Below, piece by piece: positions 33,692 to 43,185 of a stretch of DNA of 64,000 bases. This DNA is from Erythrobacter sp. ANT-B3C2 (lineage in GTDB: Bacteria > Pseudomonadota > Alphaproteobacteria > Sphingomonadales > Sphingomonadaceae). The DNA lies in the NCBI GenBank assembly GCA_001683845.1, contig LXQI01000015.1, forward strand, positions 1-64,000, written 5' to 3'. The translations under genes and the position numbers were made by a program. Within the stretch, counting starts at the first letter, position 1. Every line of letters begins with the position of its first letter. Under the pieces are notes generated by a model. The model saw only the letters and a program-made list of their open reading frames with translations. It was not told the origin of the DNA and did no database searches.

Positions 33692-34735
33692 ATGGCCGGC
33701 CTGCTGCTCGATACTCTGCGCGGGTCTGTCGGCCCATGCGCGCCCGTCTGGCTGATGCGCCAGGCCGGGCGCTACCTGCCCGAATATCGCGCCCTGCGGG
33801 CCGAGAAGGGCGGGTTCCTAGAACTGGTGAACGACAGCGAGGCTGCGGCCGAGGTGACGCTGCAGCCGGTGCGCCGCTTCGGCTTCGATGGGGCTATCCT
33901 TTTTTCCGATATCCTGATCGTGCCGCACGCGCTGGGGCAGGACCTTGCTTTCCTGGCCGGCGAAGGGCCCAAGCTCTCGCCGCCGCTGGTCGATGCCTCG
34001 CTAGCGGCGCTGGAGCCTGTGCTGGGGCGCATGGAGCCGGTCTATCGCACCGTGGCGCTGGTGAAGGCGCAACTGGCTTCGGCTGAATATGGCGCGGGAA
34101 GTGTGACGCTGCTGGGCTTTGCGGGCAGTCCGTGGACGGTTGCCACTTACATGATAGCCGGTGAGGGCAGCCGCGACCAGCACGAGGCGCGCGCGATGGC
34201 CTATCGCGACCCCGAGGCGGTGCAGGCGATCGTGGATGCGATCGGCGATCTGACGATCGAATATCTCGCCCGGCAGATCGAGGCTGGGGCCGAGGCGGTG
34301 CAATTGTTCGACAGCTGGGCTGGTAGCCTCGCCCCGCGCGAATTTGAGCGCTGGGTGATCGCCCCCAATGCCCGGATTGTCGCCGCGCTGAAGCAGCGGC
34401 ATCCGCAGGTGCCGGTGATCGGCTTTCCCAAGGGTGCGGGCGCCAAGCTGCCGGCCTATGCCCGTGAAACCGCGGTGGATGCGGTGGGGCTGGACGAGAC
34501 GGTCGATCCGCTGTGGGCCGCCGCCGCGCTGCCCGCGGGGATGCCGGTGCAGGGCAATCTCGATCCGCTGCTGCTGTTAGCGGGCAGTGAGGCACTGGAA
34601 CCGGCGGTGCGTGCGATCCTTGAGGCATTCGCCGAGCGGCCGCATGTGTTCAACCTGGGGCACGGGATCGACAAGGAAACCCCCATCGGCCATGTCGAGC
34701 GCCTGCTCGCCACGGTGCGGGATGCGCAGGCCTGA
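33692..34735 (+). CDS. hemE: Uroporphyrinogen decarboxylase
   Basis: A 347-residue cytosolic enzyme converting uroporphyrinogen III to coproporphyrinogen III in haem (and bacteriochlorophyll) synthesis. Motifs: PVWLMRQAGRYLPEYR (substrate Arg), FSDILIVPHALG (catalytic Asp), LLGFAGSPWTVATYM, AVQLFDSWAG and FNLGHGIDKETP. ATG 33692 follows a TAGGAC ribosome-binding site at the edge of the AT-rich origin segment. hemJ follows at 34785, and hemB lies 20 kb further on. Confidence 0.97.
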   Translation: MAGLLLDTLRGSVGPCAPVWLMRQAGRYLPEYRALRAEKGGFLELVNDSEAAAEVTLQPVRRFGFDGAILFSDILIVPHALGQDLAFLAGEGPKLSPPLVDASLAALEPVLGRMEPVYRTVALVKAQLASAEYGAGSVTLLGFAGSPWTVATYMIAGEGSRDQHEARAMAYRDPEAVQAIVDAIGDLTIEYLARQIEAGAEAVQLFDSWAGSLAPREFERWVIAPNARIVAALKQRHPQVPVIGFPKGAGAKLPAYARETAVDAVGLDETVDPLWAAAALPAGMPVQGNLDPLLLLAGSEALEPAVRAILEAFAERPHVFNLGHGIDKETPIGHVERLLATVRDAQA

Positions 34736-34784
34736 GTCGGGTGGAGCACTGCTCAGGGATGACGGGCGCTTCGCTTCGTTCTAG

Positions 34785-35237
34785 ATGGCGATTATGCAGG
34801 ATGTTCTGGCGATGACCTATCTTTGGCTGAAGGCCGGGCACATCATCTTCGTTATCTTCTGGATGGCCGGGCTGTTTATGCTGCCGCGGCTGTTCGTGTA
34901 TCACCAGGAAACCGCCCCGGGATCACCGGAGAACGCCCTGTGGGTGGAGCGCGAGCGCAAGCTGCTCCGGATCATCCTGACGCCCGCGCTGATCGCCACG
35001 TGGGGCTTCGGCCTGGCGCTGGTTGTGACGATCGATGCTTGGGACGAGGGCTGGCTGCATGCCAAGCTGCTGCTGGTGCTGGTGCTGAGCGGCTATCACG
35101 GCTGGTGCGCGGGCTATGCGCGCAAGCTGGCGGCGGGCAAGCGATCGCTTTCCGGGCGCACCCTGCGGCTGGTGAACGAGGTGCCGGGGCTGGGCGTGGC
35201 GCTGATCGTGGTGCTGGTGGTGGTGAAGCCGTTCTGA
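34785..35237 (+). CDS. hemJ: Protoporphyrinogen oxidase HemJ (CopD-like/UPF0093)
   Basis: A 150-residue four-helix membrane protein of the HemJ family, the oxygen-independent protoporphyrinogen IX oxidase of many proteobacteria. WLKAGHIIFVIFWMAGLF and LPRLFVYHQE contain the conserved His residues, and HAKLLLVLVLSGYHGWCAGYARK (in part) is the second conserved half. It sits directly behind hemE, which supports the haem assignment. ATG 34785 and ATG 34794 (MQDVLAMTY) are both possible, with no clear ribosome-binding site. Confidence 0.88.
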   Translation: MAIMQDVLAMTYLWLKAGHIIFVIFWMAGLFMLPRLFVYHQETAPGSPENALWVERERKLLRIILTPALIATWGFGLALVVTIDAWDEGWLHAKLLLVLVLSGYHGWCAGYARKLAAGKRSLSGRTLRLVNEVPGLGVALIVVLVVVKPF

Positions 35238-35407
35238 TCTTTCTGCGGCGTTAATCGGACGGAGGTGGATTCACGAATTGACGCGCCCCGCCTGAGCCCA
35301 TATTTCAGCTAGGATCACCGGCAAGCGCTGCCCATCCGAGGCAGCCGGGTCAGCTTTCCCCAAGCCCATTACGCCCGCCGGCCTCCCTGCTACCCGGAAC
35401 ACCAGAC

Positions 35408-36664
35408 ATGCATCTGAAAGAACTGAAGAAAAGAACGCCGGCCGAGCTGGTCTCGATGGCGGAGGAACTGGGCGTCGAGGGCGCCTCCACCATGCGCCGG
35501 CAGGATCTGATGTTCGCCATCCTCAAGGAAGTGGCGGAAGAGGGCGAGGAGATCCTCGGCATCGGTACCATCGAGGTGCTGCAGGATGGCTTCGGCTTCC
35601 TGCGCAGCCCGCAGGCAAATTATCTCGCCGGGCCCGACGATATCTATGTCTCGCCCAACCAGGTGCGCAAGATGGGCCTGCGGACCGGCGATACGGTCGA
35701 AGGCGAGATCCGCGCGCCCCGTGATGGTGAGCGTTATTTCGCGCTGACCAAGCTGCTGAAGGTGAATTACGACGATCCGGATGCGGTGCGCCACCGCACC
35801 AATTTCGACAATCTCACGCCGCTGTACCCGGACGACCGGCTGGTGCTCGACACGGTCGACCCGACGGTGAAGGACAAGTCCGCGCGGGTGATCGATCTCA
35901 TCTCGCCGCAGGGCAAGGGCCAGCGCGCGCTGATCGTGGCGCCGCCGCGCACCGGCAAGACCGTGCTGCTGCAGAACATGGCCAAGGCCATTACCGACAA
36001 TCACCCCGAGGTGTTCCTGATCGTGCTGCTGGTGGACGAGCGGCCCGAGGAAGTGACCGACATGCAGCGCAGCGTGATAGGCGAGGTGATCTCCTCCACT
36101 TTCGACGAGCCGGCCAGTCGGCATGTGCAAGTGGCTGAAATGGTGATCGAAAAGGCCAAGCGGCTGGTCGAGCACAAGCGCGACGTGGTGATCCTGCTCG
36201 ATTCGATCACCCGTCTTGGGCGGGCTTACAACACCGTGGTGCCTTCGTCGGGCAAGGTGCTGACCGGCGGTGTCGATGCCAATGCGCTGCAGCGGCCCAA
36301 GCGCTTCTTCGGTGCCGCGCGCAACATCGAGGAAGGCGGCTCGCTCTCCATCATCGCCACCGCGCTGATCGATACCGGCAGCCGGATGGACGAGGTGATC
36401 TTCGAGGAGTTCAAGGGCACCGGCAATTCCGAGATCGTGCTCGATCGCAAGGTGGCCGACAAGCGGATCTTCCCGGCGCTCGACGTGGGCAAGTCCGGCA
36501 CGCGCAAGGAAGAGCTGCTGGTGAACAAGGACCAGCTTTCCAAAATGTGGGTGTTGCGCCGGATCCTGATGCAGATGGGCACCATCGATTCGATGGAGTT
36601 CTTGCTCGACAAGATGAAGGACTCCAAGTCCAACGCGGATTTCTTTGCCACAATGAACCAATAG
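35408..36664 (+). CDS. rho: Transcription termination factor Rho
   Basis: A 418-residue RNA-dependent hexameric helicase terminating transcription. The Rho N-terminal domain starts [21 protein letters not shown]; the RNA-binding OSB/CSD domain includes [21 protein letters not shown] (in part); the motor has Walker [12 protein letters not shown], Walker [18 protein letters not shown] and the Q/R loops [16 protein letters not shown] and GTGNSEI. It lacks the long insertions of some actinobacterial Rho. The 170-bp region upstream (35238-35407) shows no gene and could hold a leader with autoregulation. Confidence 0.98.
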   Translation: MHLKELKKRTPAELVSMAEELGVEGASTMRRQDLMFAILKEVAEEGEEILGIGTIEVLQDGFGFLRSPQANYLAGPDDIYVSPNQVRKMGLRTGDTVEGEIRAPRDGERYFALTKLLKVNYDDPDAVRHRTNFDNLTPLYPDDRLVLDTVDPTVKDKSARVIDLISPQGKGQRALIVAPPRTGKTVLLQNMAKAITDNHPEVFLIVLLVDERPEEVTDMQRSVIGEVISSTFDEPASRHVQVAEMVIEKAKRLVEHKRDVVILLDSITRLGRAYNTVVPSSGKVLTGGVDANALQRPKRFFGAARNIEEGGSLSIIATALIDTGSRMDEVIFEEFKGTGNSEIVLDRKVADKRIFPALDVGKSGTRKEELLVNKDQLSKMWVLRRILMQMGTIDSMEFLLDKMKDSKSNADFFATMNQ

Positions 36665-36765
36665 GTTCCCGACTTACTTGAAGAAGGCGCGATTCGACAG
36701 GGGCTGGCTCGATGCGCTATGGTCCTGCCATTCGCCGGCCTTGTCCGCGAAGAGAGGATCCACCG

Positions 36766-37071
36766 ATGAAGGTCACTGTCGAATTCGATTGCACGCCCGA
36801 GGAGGCCCGGCGCTTCATGGGCCTGCCCGATGGCGAGCGGGTCAACAATCTCTATGTCGACGCCATGGCGCGCACGATGCAGGGCGTCTCCAGCATGGAC
36901 CAGCTCGAAGCCTATGCGCGGCAGATGGCGCCGATGGGGCAGTTCGGGCTGAAGCTGTTCCAGAGCTTCCTTGAGAATACGCGCCAAGGCGTGGGTCAGG
37001 GGACGGGCCAGACTAACGGCGGCCAGGGTAACGGTTTCGGGGAAGACGATCACGAAAAGCGCGGGGAGTAA
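36766..37071 (+). CDS. DUF6489 family protein
   Basis: A 101-residue protein starting MKVTVEFDCTPEEARRFMGLP, with a short amphipathic central region (SMDQLEAYARQMAPMGQFGLKLFQSFL) and a Gly/Gln/Asn-rich tail (GVGQGTGQTNGGQGNGFG). This is a sphingomonad/alphaproteobacterial family of unknown function regularly found between rho and mnmE. The GAGAGGAT ribosome-binding site supports ATG 36766. The mnmE start is 13 bp after its stop, so they are co-transcribed. Confidence 0.85.
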   Translation: MKVTVEFDCTPEEARRFMGLPDGERVNNLYVDAMARTMQGVSSMDQLEAYARQMAPMGQFGLKLFQSFLENTRQGVGQGTGQTNGGQGNGFGEDDHEKRGE

Positions 37072-37084
37072 TGCGCCGGAGCTG

Positions 37085-38365
37085 ATGGACACGATCTTCG
37101 CGCTCTCAAGCGGAGCGCCGCCCGCGGCGATCGCCGTGCTCCGGATTAGCGGACCGGCGGCTGGCGAGACACTGGAAGCGCTGACCGGCACGCTGCCGCC
37201 GCCCCGACGTGCCGTGCTCGCAACCTTGCGCAATCCGGCGGGCGAAGAGCTCGATCGATCGTTGGTCCTGTGGTTCCCCGGCCCGGCAAGCGCCACGGGT
37301 GAGGATTTGGCCGAACTTCACCTGCATGGCGGTCGTGCAGTGGTGAGCGCGGTGGAGATTGCCCTGGCGGAGCGGCCGGGTGTGCGGCGCGCCCAGCCGG
37401 GGGAGTTTACCCGGCGCGCTTTCTCCAATGGTCTGCTTGATCTTGCCGAGGCCGAGGGCCTTGCCGACTTACTCTCCGCAGAGACTGAGTTCCAGCGCCG
37501 TGCAGCACTGGCGGCGAGTGGGGGCGTCTTGTCGCGTAAGGTGGAGCAATGGCGCGAGCGGTTACTGCTGCTTTCCGCGCAGCTTGAGGCGGTGCTCGAC
37601 TTTGAAGATGAGGAGGACGTTCGCACCCTGCCTCTGGCTTTCGCAGCCGATCTGGCAGCGCTGGCGGATGCGCTCGCCAAGGCGCTGGAGGCTCCCTCCG
37701 CAGTAATCTTGCGCGAAGGGTACCGAGTGGCGCTCGCCGGGCCTCCCAATTCTGGAAAATCGACCCTGTTCAATGCGCTCGTCGCGGATGAGGCGGCGAT
37801 TACAGCGCCCGTTCCCGGCACCACCCGAGACGTGTTGACCCGGCCAGTCGCAATCGAAGGTGTGGCCTTCCTGTTCATCGACATGGCCGGGCTGCGGAAC
37901 GACGAAGATGCCGGATTGATTGAGGCGTTGGGAATAGCGCGCGCCCGTTCGGAAATTGAGCGTGCAGATCTGGTGCTGTGGCTCGGCCCGGAAGGCGCGG
38001 GACCCGACGGTGCGTGGGAGATTGAGGCGCAAACTGATCGGTCGGCCCTCCCGCACCCTAAGGCCCGTCCGCAATATCGCCTGTCGGCCGTCAGTGGAAG
38101 TGGCTTGGACGATCTGGCACGGGGTCTCACCGCTCATGCAATGGCGGACATGCCGCGACCCGGTCAGGCGGCCTTCTCTCGCCGCCAGCGGGAACTGATC
38201 CAACAGGCGCATGTCGCTTTGACCGAGGCAAGCAGCGTAGCAGACCCGCTCTGCCAGGCGGAAGCCCTGCGGCAGGCGCGGTTGGCGTTCGACCGAATTG
38301 TAGGCCGAACATCGACCGAAGAGGTGCTCGATGTGGTGTTCGGTCGCTTCTGCATCGGCAAATAG
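37085..38365 (+). CDS. mnmE: tRNA modification GTPase MnmE
   Basis: A 426-residue GTPase that with MnmG installs the (c)mnm5 group on U34 of certain tRNAs. The N-terminal formyl-THF domain starts MDTIFALSSGAPPAAIAVLRI, then QPGEFTRRAF...DLAEAEGLADL. The G domain (about 215-350) has GPPNSGKSTLFN (G1), GTTRD (G2) and DMAGLRN (G3). The C-terminal catalytic Cys is in RFCIGK at the end. The G domain is somewhat compact and the G4 NKxD motif is not evident, which occurs in some alphaproteobacterial versions. Its 3' flank carries a parS site. Confidence 0.96.
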   Translation: MDTIFALSSGAPPAAIAVLRISGPAAGETLEALTGTLPPPRRAVLATLRNPAGEELDRSLVLWFPGPASATGEDLAELHLHGGRAVVSAVEIALAERPGVRRAQPGEFTRRAFSNGLLDLAEAEGLADLLSAETEFQRRAALAASGGVLSRKVEQWRERLLLLSAQLEAVLDFEDEEDVRTLPLAFAADLAALADALAKALEAPSAVILREGYRVALAGPPNSGKSTLFNALVADEAAITAPVPGTTRDVLTRPVAIEGVAFLFIDMAGLRNDEDAGLIEALGIARARSEIERADLVLWLGPEGAGPDGAWEIEAQTDRSALPHPKARPQYRLSAVSGSGLDDLARGLTAHAMADMPRPGQAAFSRRQRELIQQAHVALTEASSVADPLCQAEALRQARLAFDRIVGRTSTEEVLDVVFGRFCIGK

Positions 38366-38370
38366 TCGCA

Positions 38371-38386
38371 TGTTCCACGTGAAACA
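38371..38386. promoter_or_regulatory. parS: parS centromere site 1
   Basis: TGTTCCACGTGAAACA, a near-perfect 16-bp palindrome matching the bacterial parS consensus TGTTTCACGTGAAACA with one change. It lies five bases after the mnmE stop, in the 63-bp gap before mnmG and 2.5 kb upstream of parA. Confidence 0.93.
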
Positions 38387-38428
38387 GGTGCTTTGACCCG
38401 ACCGTGCGCGACCGTTAGACAGGTTGGG

Positions 38429-40291
38429 ATGCAATATGATGTCCTGGTGATCGGAGGTGGTCACGCCGGCTGCGAAGCGGCGGCGGTGTCGGCACGGATG
38501 GGTGCGCGGACCGCGCTCGTGTCGTTCGATCGTCGTCAGATCGGTGCGATGAGCTGCAATCCGGCGATTGGCGGCTTGGGCAAGGGCCACCTCGTGCGGG
38601 AGGTCGACGCGTTCGATGGGCTCATCGGAAGGGCGGCGGACGCGGCGGCGATCCATTATCGCATGCTCAACCGTTCCAAGGGTAGCGCTGTCTGGGGGCC
38701 CCGCGTGCAGGCGGACCGAGCGCTGTTCCGCAATGCGATCCAACGAATGATCGCTTCCGAGCGCAAGCTGACGACGATTGAGGGCGAGGTGTCGGCGCTA
38801 CTGATGCGGGGCGGCCGAGTAGAAGGCGTGGCGCTTGCCGGCGGCATACGGATCGCCACCCAGGCGGTCATCCTGTGCACCGGCACATTTCTCGGCGGAA
38901 CCCTGTTCCGTGGCGAAGAGCGCATGACAGGCGGGAGAATGGGCGAACCGTCCGCGCGCCAGTTGGCGGATCAGTTGCGAGCAGCCGATTTGCCGATCGC
39001 GCGGCTGAAGACCGGCACGCCGCCCCGCCTCGACGGGCGGACAATCAACTGGGCCGGCCTCGCAACGCAGCCTTCCGACGGGGAGAGCTGGACCATGTCC
39101 CCGATGGCGAGGGGGGGCCGGCGCAATCCGCAGCTCTCCTGCGCGATCACCCGGACCAATGAGCGCAGCCACGCCATCATCCGGGGCAACCTCCACCGCT
39201 CCCCGTTGTTTGCCGGAGCGATCGAGGCTGCGGGCCCGCGGTACTGCCCATCCATCGAGGACAAGATTCACCGCTTCAGTGATCGCGACGGGCACCAGGT
39301 GTTCCTTGAACCGGAAGCGCTGGATTCGGCGCTGGTCTATCCGAATGGGATCAGCACCTCGCTGCCGGCCGAAGTGCAGCTGGAGATGCTGCGCACGATG
39401 GCGGGCTTGGAACGGGTTGAGATGGCCGTGGCGGGATATGCGGTCGAGTACGATCATATCGATCCGCGAGCGCTGGGCCGTGATTTGCAGCTGAAGACGA
39501 TCCCGGGCCTCTATTGCGCAGGCCAGATCAACGGCACCACCGGCTACGAAGAGGCCGCCGCACAGGGGCTGGTCGCGGGCATGCAGGCGACGGCGACAGT
39601 GCTCGGTCGCGAGCCGGCGGCGCTGGATCGGGCCAACAGCTACATGGCGGTCATGATCGACGATCTCACTCTTCACGGCGTCAGCGAGCCATACCGCATG
39701 TTGACCGCTCGCGCCGAGTACCGCCTGCGCTTGCGCGCCAACAATGCCACGACCCGGCTCACACCGCTGGCCATCGAAGTCGGCTGCGTCGGTGAGCCCC
39801 GCCAAGAGTGGTACGCTCGCCGGGAAGCCGAGCGTGGCGCCTGGGCTGAGGCACTGGACCGCAACGTCAAGGCCGGCGAACTTATCGCGGCAGGCGTCTC
39901 CGTGCCGACGGATGCAGGACGCCAGCGGCTCTCCGAATGGCTACGGTTCGCGGACGTCGATCTTTCGCGCCTGACGCCGTGGTTGGGACACGAGTGTGGT
40001 GATGCTCACGGGGAAGTTGCTAGCGAGGTGGCCGAGGATTGCGCCTATGCGCCCTATCTGGAGCGGCAGGAGAGCGAACTGCGCGATTTGCGGGCGAGCG
40101 ACAGCGTGCCACTCGGGCGAGCTTATCCCTATAGCGAGGTCGCAGGCCTCTCGGCCGAGATGGTCGAACGGCTCGCTGCGGCCGTTCCGGATACTCTTGC
40201 TGCGGCCGGGCGAGTTCGGGGGATCACCCCGGCGGCACTCGCCGCACTGCTAGTCCACGCTCGGCGCCGGTCTGCGTTGCAACCTGCATGA
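38429..40291 (+). CDS. mnmG: tRNA uridine-5-carboxymethylaminomethyl synthesis enzyme MnmG
   Basis: A 620-residue FAD protein partnering MnmE. FAD-binding [15 protein letters not shown] at the N-terminus, [21 protein letters not shown] in part, [53 protein letters not shown] in part, and the C-terminal helical tRNA/MnmE-binding region ([12 protein letters not shown]). ATG 38429 (MQYDVLVIG) is the family start. The stop overlaps the rsmG ATG by four bases. Confidence 0.97.
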   Translation: MQYDVLVIGGGHAGCEAAAVSARMGARTALVSFDRRQIGAMSCNPAIGGLGKGHLVREVDAFDGLIGRAADAAAIHYRMLNRSKGSAVWGPRVQADRALFRNAIQRMIASERKLTTIEGEVSALLMRGGRVEGVALAGGIRIATQAVILCTGTFLGGTLFRGEERMTGGRMGEPSARQLADQLRAADLPIARLKTGTPPRLDGRTINWAGLATQPSDGESWTMSPMARGGRRNPQLSCAITRTNERSHAIIRGNLHRSPLFAGAIEAAGPRYCPSIEDKIHRFSDRDGHQVFLEPEALDSALVYPNGISTSLPAEVQLEMLRTMAGLERVEMAVAGYAVEYDHIDPRALGRDLQLKTIPGLYCAGQINGTTGYEEAAAQGLVAGMQATATVLGREPAALDRANSYMAVMIDDLTLHGVSEPYRMLTARAEYRLRLRANNATTRLTPLAIEVGCVGEPRQEWYARREAERGAWAEALDRNVKAGELIAAGVSVPTDAGRQRLSEWLRFADVDLSRLTPWLGHECGDAHGEVASEVAEDCAYAPYLERQESELRDLRASDSVPLGRAYPYSEVAGLSAEMVERLAAAVPDTLAAAGRVRGITPAALAALLVHARRRSALQPA

Positions 40292-40917
40292 TCCCCGACG
40301 AGGAAGCGGCGCGAGCATATTGCAACTCGCGCTGTGGCCCTGACAAGACCGCGCAGCTTGAGCGTCTGGTAGATCTCCTGCATGACCAGAATCAGCGCCA
40401 GAATTTGGTAGCGGGAGCAAGCTTGAGCCAAGTGTGGCGCAGGCACATTGCCGACAGCCTCCAACTGCTTGAGCATGTTCCACGTGAAACAGGAGGAGAG
40501 TGGCTTGATCTTGGCAGCGGTGGCGGCTTTCCCGGCTTGGTAGTCGCAATTGTGGAGCCTCAGTGGAATGTCACTCTGGTGGAGTCGCGACGCTTACGGG
40601 CTGAGTGGCTAGTTCAGGCTGCCGATTTGATCAGCCTTGGAAATGTCCAAGTGCAAGCCGTAAAGCTTGAGCGGGTCCCATCGCGACCTGTAGTGGTGAT
40701 CTCGGCCCGCGCGTTTGCTCCGTTAGACCGGTTGCTGGCACTTTCCAGGCGATTTTCGACGCCGGACACCGTTTGGGTCTTGCCCAAGGGGCGGTCGGCG
40801 CGCGATGAGTTGCAGGCGCAGACGCCATGGGTGCGGCGAATGTTCCACGTGGAACCTTCGCTCACCGATGCTGACGCAGGGATTTTAGTCGGACGGGGGG
40901 TTCCGGTGCTCCGATGA
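40288..40917 (+). CDS. rsmG: 16S rRNA m7G527 methyltransferase RsmG
   Basis: A 209-residue SAM-dependent methyltransferase modifying G527 of 16S rRNA; loss confers low-level streptomycin resistance. [20 protein letters not shown], the SAM motif [28 protein letters not shown] and [14 protein letters not shown] are all present. Two parS sites are embedded in the reading frame, forcing VPRET near residue 65 and MFHVEP near residue 186. The start overlaps the mnmG stop and the end overlaps the parA start by four bases. Its GC content is visibly lower than that of most neighbours. Confidence 0.95.
   Translation: MIPDEEAARAYCNSRCGPDKTAQLERLVDLLHDQNQRQNLVAGASLSQVWRRHIADSLQLLEHVPRETGGEWLDLGSGGGFPGLVVAIVEPQWNVTLVESRRLRAEWLVQAADLISLGNVQVQAVKLERVPSRPVVVISARAFAPLDRLLALSRRFSTPDTVWVLPKGRSARDELQAQTPWVRRMFHVEPSLTDADAGILVGRGVPVLR
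40476..40491. promoter_or_regulatory. parS: parS centromere site 2 (inside rsmG)
   Basis: TGTTCCACGTGAAACA, identical over 16 bp to site 1, lying within the rsmG coding sequence. Repetition of the exact palindrome 2.1 kb from the first, directly before parAB, makes ParB binding very likely. Confidence 0.93.
40841..40856. promoter_or_regulatory. parS: parS centromere site 3 (inside rsmG)
   Basis: TGTTCCACGTGGAACC, sharing the GTTCCACGTGGAAC palindromic core (fully symmetric over 14 bp) and lying 58 bp before the parA start codon. It could serve both as a centromere site and in parAB autoregulation. Confidence 0.85.
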
Positions 40918-41690
40918 TCACGATCGCCATCGCCAACCAGAAAGGCGGGGTTGGCAAGACGACCACTGCTGTCAACATCGCGACCGCCATGGCGGCTGCG
41001 GGCTGGCGCACGCTGCTGATCGACCTCGATCCGCAGGGAAACGCCTCGACCGGGCTAGGCTGCGCGGTTTCGCAGCGAGAGGCCTCCACCTACGATCTGC
41101 TCGTCGGCGAGGCCTCGTTCGAGGATTGCCTGTTTGGCACTCAGATCCCCAATCTTGACCTCATTCCGGCGACGGTCGACTTGAGTGGAGCGGAAATCGA
41201 ACTGGTCGGCGCGCAGGACCGCACGGATATTCTGGCGAAGGCCCTGGCCGAGGCGAAGCAGCATGATATCTGTTTCATCGATTGCCCGCCTTCGCTGGGG
41301 CTGCTTACGCTCAATGCGCTGAGTGCCGCAGATCGCTTGCTGGTGCCGCTCCAATGTGAATTTTTCGCGTTGGAGGGCCTCAGCCAGCTGCTGCAGACGG
41401 TGGAGCAGGTCAAGCGCCGCTTCAACCCGCGGCTGGCTATCGTGGGAGTAGTGTTGACGATGTTCGATCGTCGCAACCGCCTGACCGAGCAGGTCGCCGA
41501 GGATGTCCGCGAATGCCTTGGTGAGCTGGTGTTCAAAACGGTCATTCCCCGCAACGTGCGGCTCTCCGAAGCGCCAAGTCATGGGATGCCGGCGCTGGTC
41601 TACGATCACCAATGCGTCGGCAGCCGTGCCTATATCGCGCTCGCTGGTGAGCTGATCGGGCGCATTTCCGAAGCAAGGGCCGGAGCATGA
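40914..41690 (+). CDS. parA: Chromosome partitioning ATPase ParA
   Basis: A 258-residue deviant-Walker ATPase (Soj type) that moves ParB-parS complexes. Walker A NQKGGVGKTTTAVN near residues 9-22, the A' motif LLIDLDPQGNAS, Walker B CFIDCPPSLG, and the C-terminal TVIPRNVRLSEAPSHG typical of chromosomal Soj proteins. There is no N-terminal HTH, so it is the chromosomal rather than the plasmid Ia type. The ATG overlaps the rsmG stop, and the parB ATG overlaps its stop. Confidence 0.97.
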   Translation: MITIAIANQKGGVGKTTTAVNIATAMAAAGWRTLLIDLDPQGNASTGLGCAVSQREASTYDLLVGEASFEDCLFGTQIPNLDLIPATVDLSGAEIELVGAQDRTDILAKALAEAKQHDICFIDCPPSLGLLTLNALSAADRLLVPLQCEFFALEGLSQLLQTVEQVKRRFNPRLAIVGVVLTMFDRRNRLTEQVAEDVRECLGELVFKTVIPRNVRLSEAPSHGMPALVYDHQCVGSRAYIALAGELIGRISEARAGA

Positions 41691-42628
41691 GCGAGAAGAC
41701 AGTACAGCGCCGCAAGTTGGGCAAGGGCTTGGGGGCGCTCCTTGGCGAAGTGCGGCAGGAAGAAGCGGTGCCTAGGCCCGGATCGTCGGCCCGAGATGAG
41801 TTCGCCAGAAACGGCGGGCCTTCCATCAGTGAGGGTCTCGCCAGCCTGCCGATCGGCGCGATCGAGCCGCACCCCGATCAGCCGCGCCGCCGGTTCGACG
41901 AGCAGGCGCTTGAGGAGCTCGCCGCATCGATCGCTGCACGGGGCGTGATCCAGCCGGTGATCGTGCGGCCGCTGCCCGGCGGTCGCTACCAGCTGGTCGC
42001 GGGAGAGCGCCGCTGGCGGGCGGCGCAGCGGGCCAGGTTGCACGAGATTCCTGCACTGGTCCGTGAATTGGGTGAGCGCGACGTGATGGCCCTTGCGCTG
42101 ATCGAGAACCTCCAGCGCCAAGACCTCAATCCGGTGGAGGAGGCGCGGGCCTATCAGCGCCTCGCAGAGATGGAGAAGATGAGCCAGGCGGAGATCGCCA
42201 GCCTGGTCGAAAAGTCGCGCAGCCATGTCGCCAATCTGCAGCGCTTGCTGACGCTGCCCGAATCGGTGCTGGACCATGTGGAGTCCGGGCGGCTTGATAT
42301 GGGCCATGCCCGGGCGCTGGTCGGACGCGAGGATGCCGCGGCGCTTGCCGAACGGGCGGTGGCTGAGAAGCTCTCCGTGCGCGAGGTGGAGCGACTCGCC
42401 CGCCGAACCGAACGGCGTACTCCCCCGGTCGAGACCAAGAGCGCTCCGCGTGGCGCCGAGCAGGATGCGGACATTGCGGCGGTGCAGGCGCAACTCGAGG
42501 AGTTTCTCGGGCTGCCGGTGGTGATCAGCGCCGATGACGATCCGCGATCAGGGGCCGTGACCGTGCGCTATCGCACTCTGGACCAGCTCGATATGCTCTG
42601 CCAACGCCTTTCCGGCGGGACGATTTAG
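41687..42628 (+). CDS. parB: Chromosome partitioning protein ParB
   Basis: A 313-residue CTPase and parS-binding clamp. The order is standard: N-terminal LGKGLGALLGE (ParA-stimulating peptide), the CTP-binding box IEPHPDQPRRRFDE...VIVRPLPGGRYQLVAGERRWRAAQ in part, the HTH MSQAEIASLVEKSRSHVANL with the LESGR-like LDMGHARAL, and the C-terminal dimerisation domain (DIAAVQAQLEEFLGLPV). Three parS sites within 3.4 kb upstream are its expected loading sites. It is followed by a short intergenic gap and a convergent gene. Confidence 0.97.
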   Translation: MSEKTVQRRKLGKGLGALLGEVRQEEAVPRPGSSARDEFARNGGPSISEGLASLPIGAIEPHPDQPRRRFDEQALEELAASIAARGVIQPVIVRPLPGGRYQLVAGERRWRAAQRARLHEIPALVRELGERDVMALALIENLQRQDLNPVEEARAYQRLAEMEKMSQAEIASLVEKSRSHVANLQRLLTLPESVLDHVESGRLDMGHARALVGREDAAALAERAVAEKLSVREVERLARRTERRTPPVETKSAPRGAEQDADIAAVQAQLEEFLGLPVVISADDDPRSGAVTVRYRTLDQLDMLCQRLSGGTI

Positions 42629-42645
42629 CTTTACATTACAAGATC

Positions 42646-43125
42646 TTAGATGCGATCAGCGATCAGCCCGGCCAATTGTTCGAAGCCCGCCTGATCAGCC
42701 TTGGTGAACCGCGCCGGGCGGGGGCTGTCCAGATCCAGTACCGCGATCACCCGGCCCTCGCGGCGGATCGGCACGACCAGCTCGGAACGGCTCGCCGCAT
42801 CGCAGGAGATATGGCCGGGAAAGGCTTGCACATCGTCCACCCGCTGAGTTTGGGCACTCTCCGCCGCGGTGCCGCACACGCCCTGTCCGAGCGCGATGCG
42901 GATGCAGGCCGGCTTGCCGCAGAACGGCCCCAGCACCAGTTCCCCCTCGATCAGCCGGTAGAACCCGGCCCAGTTCAACTCCGGCACGCTCTGCCAGATC
43001 AGCGCCGCCAGGTTGGCCATGTTGGCCACGCCATCGGGCTCGCCGGCGGTCAGCGCGTCGGCGGCGGAAAGCAGATCGGCGTAAAGCGCCTGAGGGTCGG
43101 CGGCATCGATTGAGAAGTCGAACAT
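42646..43125 (-). CDS. msrC: Free methionine-(R)-sulfoxide reductase (GAF domain)
   Basis: A 159-residue GAF-fold enzyme reducing free Met-R-sulfoxide. The three redox cysteines are C74 (KPACIRI), C84 (GQGVCG) and C108 (GHISCDAAS); their spacing of 10 and 24 residues equals that of E. coli MsrC Cys84/94/118. FPGHISCDAASRSELVVPI is the family signature. It converges on parB with a 17-bp gap and is divergent from the following dehydrogenase-like gene. Confidence 0.93.
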   Translation of the reverse strand: MFDFSIDAADPQALYADLLSAADALTAGEPDGVANMANLAALIWQSVPELNWAGFYRLIEGELVLGPFCGKPACIRIALGQGVCGTAAESAQTQRVDDVQAFPGHISCDAASRSELVVPIRREGRVIAVLDLDSPRPARFTKADQAGFEQLAGLIADRI

Positions 43126-43185
43126 TGCGCCGCATTAGCCGTTCGCATCATTGCCGCAAACGGCCGCGCGCTCTATTTTGGGTGC

